This document shows positions 31,875-36,760 of a DNA stretch of 36,760 nt, one piece after another (within the stretch, counting starts at the first letter, position 1; the number at the start of each line of letters is the position of its first letter). Source of the DNA: Clostridiales bacterium. Lineage in GTDB: Bacteria; Bacillota; Clostridia; Oscillospirales; Oscillospiraceae. The translations under genes were made by a program, and so were the position numbers. The stretch covers positions 1 through 36,760 of the forward strand of contig SFHJ01000015.1 in NCBI GenBank assembly GCA_004555655.1. The letters are read 5' to 3'. Under the pieces are notes generated by a model that did no database searches, was not told the DNA's origin, and saw only the letters and a program-made list of their open reading frames with translations.

Positions 31875-34465
31875 CACTTCGCCTCATACCAGCTCGCGCC
31901 GCACTTGGCCTCAGCCAGCAGCGGCACCGCAAGCCCGGCCACGCCCTGCATCTGCTCGCACAGCAGCTGCTGCACCGCCCCGGCCTCCTCCATGGGGCAC
32001 TCGACGATGAGCTCGTCGTGCACCTGCAAGATGAGCTTCGCGCGCAGCCTGTTTTTCTTCAGCGCCTCGTCCACGCGCAGCATGGCCAGCTTGATGATGT
32101 CCGCCGCCGTGCCCTGAATGGGTGTGTTGAGCGCCACACGCTCGCCGAACGAGCGGACGTTAAAGTTGGCGCTCTTGAGCTCCGGCAGATTGCGCCTGCG
32201 GCCAAAGAGCGTGGTGACATAGCCGTCACGCTTGGCAGTCTCAACAATATCGTGCATATACCGTCTGACGCCGGAATAGTTGGACAGGTAGTTTTCGATA
32301 TACGCCTTGGCTTCTTTTCTCGTCACGCCGATGTCCTCGGCAAGCGAGAATTCGCTGATGCCGTAGACGATGCCGAAATTGACGGCCTTGGCGTGACGGC
32401 GCATAAGCGGCGTAACGGCATCCGGCTCCACGCCGAAGACCTGCGCGGCCGTGGCTGTGTGGATATCCATACCGGATGTGAACGCCTCGATCATGTGCTT
32501 GTCGTTTGCCACGTGCGCCAAGACGCGCAGTTCGATCTGGCTGTAATCGGCATCGACAAAGACACAGCCGTCGGCAGGGATGAACATCTTGCGGATCTCG
32601 CTGCCAAGCTCGGTCCTGACCGGGATGTTCTGCAGGTTCGGCTCGGTGGACGACAGCCGCCCGGTGGCCGTGACAAGATTCTGGAACGTCGTATGGATGC
32701 GTCCGTCATCCGAAATTTCTTTGACCAGACCGTCGGCATACGTCGATTTCAGCTTGCTGAGCATCCGGAAATCCAGAATTGCCCCGACGATGGGATGCTT
32801 GCTTTTGAGCTTTTCCAACACGTCGGCATTCGTTGAATATCCGCTCTTTGTCTTTTTGACGGCGGGCAGCCCCAGCTTTTCAAAGAGGATCTCGCCCAGC
32901 TGTTTGGGAGAATTGATGTTGAACGTCTGCCCGGCATAGCGGTAGATCTGCTCTTCGCAGGCAGCGATACGGCTGGAGAGCATGTTGCCGAATGCAACCA
33001 GCGCCATCTGGTCGGCCAATACGCCGGTGTATTCCATCCGCGCAAGCAGATCGCACAGCGGCAGCTCGATCCCAAAATAGAGCTTGTCCATGCCGAGCTG
33101 CGTCAGCTGCGCAGAAAGCGGCGTATAGAGTGCAAACACAGCTGCAGCCCCGGCCACAAGCCGCCCGGCCGCATCCTCCGGTTTTTCCAGTTCCCGGTTC
33201 AGATAGCCTACGCTCAGCCGTTCAAGCGCGTAGTCGCCCTGTGTGGCGTCAATGAGATACGCCGCCAGTGCAACATCAAATACAAACCCTTCGCCCGGCA
33301 GCTTTTTTTCCAGCAGCGCGCGCATCAGCGCCTTTGCATCGTGCACGAGCTTGTGGACAGATTTGGAAAACAACCGCCGCAGCACACCGTCATACGCTTC
33401 CCCCAGCGCGCCGCGGGAAAAAATGGCCGTCTGCGTGCCGTCGCAGACGACGGCCGCTTCAAGATCGTTTTGCGCCAGTACCGCCACATGCGCCGCGGCT
33501 TCATACGCGTCCAGAAGCGCAGCAGCGCGCGCGCTGTCTGTAACAGCTTCCGTCCGGCATGCCTCCGTGACAGGCGCGGCAGGCGCGCAGACCGCCTTCG
33601 GCGCATGCAGGTGGTAGCGGTCAATGAGCCGCAGAAATTCCAGCCGCACAAAAAGCGTATACAGCGCGTCGTTGTCAGGCTCCTGCACCAGCGCGTCCTG
33701 GGGCGCAAATTCGATTGGCGCTTCACACCGGATGGTAGCCAGCTCGTAGGACAGATACGCCTGCTCCTTATCCTGCTCCAGCTTTTTGCGCACCGACTCG
33801 CGGATCTCGCCGAGGTGCTCGTATACACCGTCAAGCGTGCCGTAATCCAGCAGCAGATTTGTGGCCGTCTTAGGTCCAATTCCGGCCACGCCGGGAATAT
33901 TGTCCGAACTGTCGCCCATCAGGCTCTTGAGGTCGATGAGGTGAAGCGGCGCAAAGCCGTATTCCGCCTGAAACAGCTCCGGCGTGTAATTGGTGGTAAT
34001 GGTCTGGCCCGATTTGCTCGTGACCAGCTTCACGCAGACATGCTCATCCACCAGCTGCAGACTGTCGCGGTCGCCTGTCACGATCACGCACTGCCATCCG
34101 GCCTCGCCGCAGCGCCTGGCCACAGTGCCGATCACGTCGTCGGCCTCCCACCCCTGCGCCTCGTAGATGGGGATGTTCATCGCGTGCAGAACATCCTTCA
34201 TGACAGGCATCTGCATGGCAAGCTCGTCCGGCATCGGGTGGCGCGTGGCCTTATAGCCGTCATAGCGTTCATGACGGAATGTCGGGCCGTGCAGGTCAAA
34301 TGCCACGCACAGCGCGTCCGGCTGCTCGTCCGCGCGCAGCTTTTCCAGAATATTCAGAAAACCGAAGATCGCGTTGGTGCACATTCCGTCCTTCGTCGAC
34401 AGCAGCCGCACGCCGTAAAATGCGCGGTTGATGATGCTGTTGCCATCCAAAATCATCAGCTTCAT
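31874..34465 (-). CDS. polA: DNA polymerase I
   Basis: Repair and Okazaki-fragment polymerase of 863 residues. The N-terminal 5'-nuclease domain (about 1-290) starts MKLMILDGNSIINRAFYGV and has GWEADDVIG and VTGDRDSLQL. The central 3'-5' exonuclease-like region (about 300-480) lacks the DTET-type metal-ligand motif (HVAVLAQND stands there), so proofreading is probably lost, as in B. subtilis PolA. The C-terminal polymerase domain has motif A DADYSQIELR, motif B RRHAKAVNFGIVYG and motif C QVHDELIVE. The ATG at 34465 follows AAAGGAG. It is the first gene of polA-rimI-tsaD. Confidence 0.97.
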   Translation of the reverse strand: MKLMILDGNSIINRAFYGVRLLSTKDGMCTNAIFGFLNILEKLRADEQPDALCVAFDLHGPTFRHERYDGYKATRHPMPDELAMQMPVMKDVLHAMNIPIYEAQGWEADDVIGTVARRCGEAGWQCVIVTGDRDSLQLVDEHVCVKLVTSKSGQTITTNYTPELFQAEYGFAPLHLIDLKSLMGDSSDNIPGVAGIGPKTATNLLLDYGTLDGVYEHLGEIRESVRKKLEQDKEQAYLSYELATIRCEAPIEFAPQDALVQEPDNDALYTLFVRLEFLRLIDRYHLHAPKAVCAPAAPVTEACRTEAVTDSARAAALLDAYEAAAHVAVLAQNDLEAAVVCDGTQTAIFSRGALGEAYDGVLRRLFSKSVHKLVHDAKALMRALLEKKLPGEGFVFDVALAAYLIDATQGDYALERLSVGYLNRELEKPEDAAGRLVAGAAAVFALYTPLSAQLTQLGMDKLYFGIELPLCDLLARMEYTGVLADQMALVAFGNMLSSRIAACEEQIYRYAGQTFNINSPKQLGEILFEKLGLPAVKKTKSGYSTNADVLEKLKSKHPIVGAILDFRMLSKLKSTYADGLVKEISDDGRIHTTFQNLVTATGRLSSTEPNLQNIPVRTELGSEIRKMFIPADGCVFVDADYSQIELRVLAHVANDKHMIEAFTSGMDIHTATAAQVFGVEPDAVTPLMRRHAKAVNFGIVYGISEFSLAEDIGVTRKEAKAYIENYLSNYSGVRRYMHDIVETAKRDGYVTTLFGRRRNLPELKSANFNVRSFGERVALNTPIQGTAADIIKLAMLRVDEALKKNRLRAKLILQVHDELIVECPMEEAGAVQQLLCEQMQGVAGLAVPLLAEAKCGASWYEAK

Positions 34466-34495
34466 GCGGAAAAACTCCTTTGTCGTATTGCAGAC

Positions 34496-34524
34496 AGTGT
34501 AACACAAAAACGCCACGCTTTCAA
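34496..34524 (-). promoter_or_regulatory. polA operon promoter
   Basis: Minus strand: -35 TTGAAA (34519-34524), 17-bp spacer, -10 TACACT (34496-34501). It is divergent from the ncRNA promoter 30 bp away. Confidence 0.7.
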
Positions 34525-34553
34525 TCCAAAAGCGGGCGCTGCAAAGAAAAGCC

Positions 34554-34582
34554 TTGCAATATTTGTCAAACGACTGTATACT
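34554..34582 (+). promoter_or_regulatory. Promoter of the structured RNA
   Basis: -35 TTGCAA (34554-34559), 17-bp spacer, -10 TATACT (34577-34582). Predicted start at about 34589, where the sequence begins GAAAACAAAAATGCGG. No open reading frame with a ribosome binding site starts within the next 290 bp. Confidence 0.75.
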
Positions 34583-34588
34583 GAATAT

Positions 34589-34818
34589 GAAAACAAAAAT
34601 GCGGCAGCTTACGGGTGCGCCAACACCCGCAAGCCTGCGCAGGTGCGTACTCACCTACACAACGGCCACAGGCCGCACCGCATGAGATATTATACGCGAT
34701 TGCCGTCCTTTTTACAAGGGCGTGTTTTGACGTTGCCGTATTTCATGTGCTGCGCGTCGGGGGACGTTCGCTTTCATCGCTGTGTAGGAGTCTATTCCTG
34801 CACGGCGTTTTTGTTTTC
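34589..34818 (+). ncRNA. Candidate structured non-coding RNA of about 230 nt
   Basis: The segment is bounded by a good promoter and a strong intrinsic terminator. Within it lie a closing stem ATGCGG/CCGCAT (34599-34604 with 34678-34683) enclosing three hairpins: CGGGTG/CACCCG at 34612-34629, AGGTG/CACCT at 34641-34656 and CGGCC/GGCCG at 34663-34675. This makes a four-way-junction layout. A second half (34684-34777) is less clear. The first 11 nt, GAAAACAAAAA, are perfectly complementary to the terminator tract TTTTTGTTTTC (34808-34818), so the ends can pair. The shape is not the simple rod of 6S RNA. I could not assign it to a known class; raiA-type RNA or a novel class are possibilities. Alternatively it is a regulated leader of the lipoprotein cluster downstream. 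Confidence 0.65.
34778..34817 (+). terminator. Intrinsic terminator of the structured RNA
   Basis: 12-bp stem (34778-34789 with 34796-34807, two G-T pairs), 6-base loop, followed immediately by TTTTTGTTTT. It separates the RNA from the lipoprotein genes. Confidence 0.85.
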
Positions 34819-34858
34819 ACCCGGCGCCGGGGCCACGCCCCGGCCGCTGCGGTGAAAA
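34814..34858 (+). promoter_or_regulatory. GC-rich leader hairpin overlapping the terminator tract
   Basis: Outer arms TTTTCACC (34814-34821) and GGTGAAAA (34851-34858) enclose a perfect 8-bp stem GCCGGGGC/GCCCCGGC (34826-34833 with 34837-34844). The left arm uses the last T residues of the preceding terminator, so the two structures compete for the same bases. It ends 10 bp before the AAAGGAACG ribosome binding site of the first lipoprotein gene. I saw no separate promoter here. Confidence 0.55.
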
Positions 34859-34881
34859 TAAAAGAGAAAGGAACGAAGAAA

Positions 34882-35094
34882 ATGAAAAACCGCTCACTCA
34901 GAAAACCCCTTGCGCTGCTGCTGTGTCTTCTGGTATTTGCGGCAGTTCTGTCCGGCTGCGAACAGCACGTCTGCGACTACTGCGGAAAAACCTTCACCGG
35001 AAAAGCCTACGAGGGCTTCAATGGAAACTACGAACTGTGTAAAGACTGCGCCGAAATTCATGACGCGTTTTTCTCAGGCTTTGACCTCAATTAA
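34882..35094 (+). CDS. Small lipoprotein with paired CxxC motifs
   Basis: A 70-residue protein. The lipoprotein signal peptide (basic MKNRSLRKPL, hydrophobic core, lipobox LSGC with Cys26) is followed by a compact module with Cys31/Cys34 (CDYCGKTF) and Cys53/Cys56 (CKDCAEIH). The pairs are 18 residues apart, as in a zinc ribbon or LIM-like knuckle. It is probably lipid-anchored outside the membrane, with a metal-binding or redox head. The same module opens the lipoprotein at 35946, so the two are related. The ATG at 34882 fits AAAGGAACG; an upstream in-frame extension would run through the RNA and hairpin region and is rejected. No known family was recognised. Confidence 0.8.
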   Translation: MKNRSLRKPLALLLCLLVFAAVLSGCEQHVCDYCGKTFTGKAYEGFNGNYELCKDCAEIHDAFFSGFDLN

Positions 35095-35107
35095 GGAGAA
35101 ATGAGTC

Positions 35108-35926
35108 ATGGAAAATAAATCATGGTCTTTCAAACAGTTTCTTTTGCTGGGTGTCAGTGCACTCATCATCTATCTTGTTCTCTTCACAAAATGGCTTGGT
35201 GTCGACCTGTTTTATTCCACGTTTTCAACAACGCTACTGAAAATCGGCAAGGTTGCATCTAATCTCACAGATTATTGCGACAGTGGCCCGGTAACTGCAA
35301 TCGTACTTCTTATTTATGGGTTATTAATTGTTGGTGCATTCTTGTTCTGGGTTACAATCAGCAGTCTTTTCAGTGCACATGCTAAAGGTGAAGATTTTTC
35401 AAAAGCAGGGTTCGTATTTGCAATTCTTCTTCCGGCATTGATTCTTATTTTCACCCTTATTATCAACGCCATTATCAGCTCTGAAACTGACGGATATGTT
35501 GACAGCCTATTTACCGTTGAAGCGCCTGCATATATAACCCTGGCGCTCGGTGTTGCTGGATGTCTGATTTGTGATAAGCTGTCGGACACGTTCCTTGCAT
35601 CTGCAGGGTCTTCCGCCTCCAGTTTTGTTCAAAATACTGCTGGCAAAGTAGTCTCGTTTGTTGCGGAAAACGCTGCCGCAGCAGCGAATGATACCACCAC
35701 GCCGAAGTCTGCTGCGTCGGAAAGCACAGCGTCAGCCGAGCCAAAGGCGCAGGTTCGCAAATGCGTGAACTGCGGCTGGACTACCGAAAACGGCGAAGTG
35801 CGGTTCTGTGCTTACTGCGGCACAAAACTCGCGACTGAATTATACTGTCCAAACTGTGGGAAAAAGCTCGAACCGGATATGAAATTCTGCCCATATTGTG
35901 CTGCAGAAATCGCGAGAAATGCGTAA
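35108..35926 (+). CDS. Membrane protein with two C-terminal zinc ribbons
   Basis: A 272-residue protein with about four hydrophobic segments (roughly 11-27, 62-84, 102-124 and 138-155). A low-complexity Ala/Ser/Thr-rich linker (about 165-213) follows, then two tandem zinc-ribbon motifs: Cys219/222 with Cys234/237, and Cys247/250 with Cys261/264 (CPNCGKK...CPYCAAEI). The ribbons are of the double-zinc-ribbon type usually found in the cytosol. AAGGAG precedes ATG by nine bases; the gap to the upstream lipoprotein gene is 13 bp. Base composition is visibly more AT-rich than in the housekeeping genes to the left. Function unknown; context suggests it works with the two CxxC lipoproteins. Confidence 0.8.
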   Translation: MENKSWSFKQFLLLGVSALIIYLVLFTKWLGVDLFYSTFSTTLLKIGKVASNLTDYCDSGPVTAIVLLIYGLLIVGAFLFWVTISSLFSAHAKGEDFSKAGFVFAILLPALILIFTLIINAIISSETDGYVDSLFTVEAPAYITLALGVAGCLICDKLSDTFLASAGSSASSFVQNTAGKVVSFVAENAAAAANDTTTPKSAASESTASAEPKAQVRKCVNCGWTTENGEVRFCAYCGTKLATELYCPNCGKKLEPDMKFCPYCAAEIARNA

Positions 35927-35945
35927 TCAGAGTAAGGTGGGAAAT

Positions 35946-36760
35946 ATGAGACTTACAAAGAAGTTTTCATTACTGCTTTGCCTTTTTCTCCTTTCAGTCA
36001 TTCTGTCTGGCTGCAGTTCCAAAACCTGCGATCTCTGTGGTAAAGCACTCAACGGAGAAAACTATGGTCAAAATGACGGCGCGACGCTTTGTGATGACTG
36101 CGCCATGCTGCAGCAGGACTGGCACGACTACCTGGAATCTAGCAACGTTCCGGACAATGCTCCCGTTGATGAGCCTGCTGGCTTTGAAGAACCTGTTATT
36201 GAGGAACCAGTATACGATGAAGACTCACCTGAACCCTCAATCCCTGACTTTGAGGAATTCTATGCATTTGACAGTCATGGCTGGGCACTCGCAAAACTGA
36301 ATGGATACTATGGCTGGGTCGATCAGGACTACAATACTGTCATTGACTTTGCCTATGACGGCGCTTATGAATTCGATGAATCTGATATGGCTCTTGTAAA
36401 GAAAGGCAATTATTGGGGCTGGATTGATCGAAACAATAGCGTCATCATCGATTTTCAGTATACAGATGCATCTTGCTTCAAAGGTAACTTTGCTGCTGTT
36501 TGCATCAATTATTGGGGAGTAATCTACCGAGATGGTACATACTATCTCGATCCCGCTTATGATGAAATTAACTTGTTAGAAGACTACATTGAATTTAAGG
36601 ACGGATATTGGGGACTTACGAATTATACAGGCAAGGTGATAATACAACCAATGTATAGTGGTCATTTTGTCTTCGACAACGATATCATTTATGCACCATT
36701 GCATTCATCTGGTTTAGAATATGCACCGTACGACCTTACAGGAAAACGGATTCTCAGTGA
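35946..36760 (+). CDS. Lipoprotein with paired CxxC module and WG repeats (3' end outside window)
   Basis: At least 271 residues, open to the window edge. The signal peptide ends in lipobox LSGC (Cys23), followed by Cys28/Cys31 (CDLCGKAL) and Cys49/Cys52 (CDDCAML). This is the same layout as the 70-residue lipoprotein, with 17 instead of 18 residues between pairs. A Glu/Pro/Asp-rich linker (about 70-105) leads to at least four WG-type repeats: GYYGWVDQDYNTVIDF near 120, YWGWIDRNNSVIIDF near 156, YWGVIYRDG near 189 and YWGLTNYTGKVIIQP near 221. WG repeats form beta-propeller-like or stacked beta structures and are often extracellular binding domains. AAGGTGGG precedes the ATG. Codon use is AT-rich. 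Confidence 0.82.
   Translation, partial: MRLTKKFSLLLCLFLLSVILSGCSSKTCDLCGKALNGENYGQNDGATLCDDCAMLQQDWHDYLESSNVPDNAPVDEPAGFEEPVIEEPVYDEDSPEPSIPDFEEFYAFDSHGWALAKLNGYYGWVDQDYNTVIDFAYDGAYEFDESDMALVKKGNYWGWIDRNNSVIIDFQYTDASCFKGNFAAVCINYWGVIYRDGTYYLDPAYDEINLLEDYIEFKDGYWGLTNYTGKVIIQPMYSGHFVFDNDIIYAPLHSSGLEYAPYDLTGKRILS

Noticed and set aside
34615..34881. N-terminal extension of the 70-residue lipoprotein
   Set aside because: An in-frame extension exists, but it would bury the lipoprotein signal peptide and lipobox, has no ribosome binding site, and crosses the RNA terminator and the GC-rich hairpin.
36037..36300. An 87-codon plus-strand open frame
   Set aside because: It lies in another frame of the WG-repeat lipoprotein gene, whose signal peptide, CxxC pairs and repeats are clear.

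Overview
The window looks like chromosome from a moderately GC-rich Gram-positive anaerobe of the class Clostridia, probably an Oscillospirales/Ruminococcaceae-type gut bacterium. This is an inference from gene content: clade II PurL with a fused glutaminase, PurO-type IMP cyclohydrolase beside a stand-alone AICAR transformylase, a B. subtilis-like PurF with Fe-S cysteines, an SLH-anchored C69 dipeptidase, a PolA without visible proofreading residues, and sigma-A-like promoters with 17-bp spacers. No rRNA, tRNA, CRISPR array or phage region was seen.

Layout. (1) 1-96: the 3' end of an IS3-family (IS150-like) insertion sequence: the transposase C-terminus plus the terminal inverted repeat. It ends 33 bp past the guaB stop codon. 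(2) 130-13804, minus strand: a tightly packed purine operon reading gntR-purE-purC-purF-purM-purN-purO-purH(AICARFT)-purD-purL-guaB. It starts from one strong promoter that is overlapped by a large palindrome containing two GGTANTACC sites, the likely operator of the GntR/UTRA regulator encoded first in the operon. (3) 13904-15077: a XerC-like tyrosine recombinase with its own terminator and a perfect 32-bp palindrome across its promoter. (4) 15263-19452, minus strand: moxR-DUF58-transglutaminase membrane operon. (5) 19530-21811: pfkA (plus) and xerD (minus) converge on a 200-bp block of five consecutive hairpins. (6) 21999-25501: a small TIGR04086-like membrane protein, a secreted C69 dipeptidase with three SLH repeats, and yajC. 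(7) 25539-29937: tgt-queA (minus) and asd-dapA (plus) diverge from a shared promoter region; the asd leader holds an attenuator-like terminator. (8) 29938-30376: a 440-bp non-coding stretch with two DnaA boxes and a long-spaced inverted repeat. (9) 30377-34524, minus strand: polA-rimI-tsaD operon.

(10) 34554-36760 is the most unusual part. A strong plus-strand promoter precedes about 230 nt of highly structured, apparently non-coding RNA ending in an intrinsic terminator whose U-tract is perfectly complementary to the first 11 nt of the predicted transcript. Beyond it lie a very GC-rich hairpin and three genes: a 70-aa lipoprotein with paired CxxC motifs, a membrane protein with two C-terminal zinc ribbons, and a second lipoprotein that shares the paired-CxxC module and carries WG repeats (cut by the window edge). 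The RNA may be a free-standing ncRNA or a conditional leader of this cluster. Neither the RNA nor the cluster could be assigned to a known system by reading.

Functionally, the purine operon encodes most steps from PRPP to IMP plus IMP dehydrogenase (purB and purK are not in the window). The other operons are housekeeping: cell-envelope maintenance, glycolysis, queuosine and t6A tRNA modification, lysine/diaminopimelate synthesis and DNA repair.
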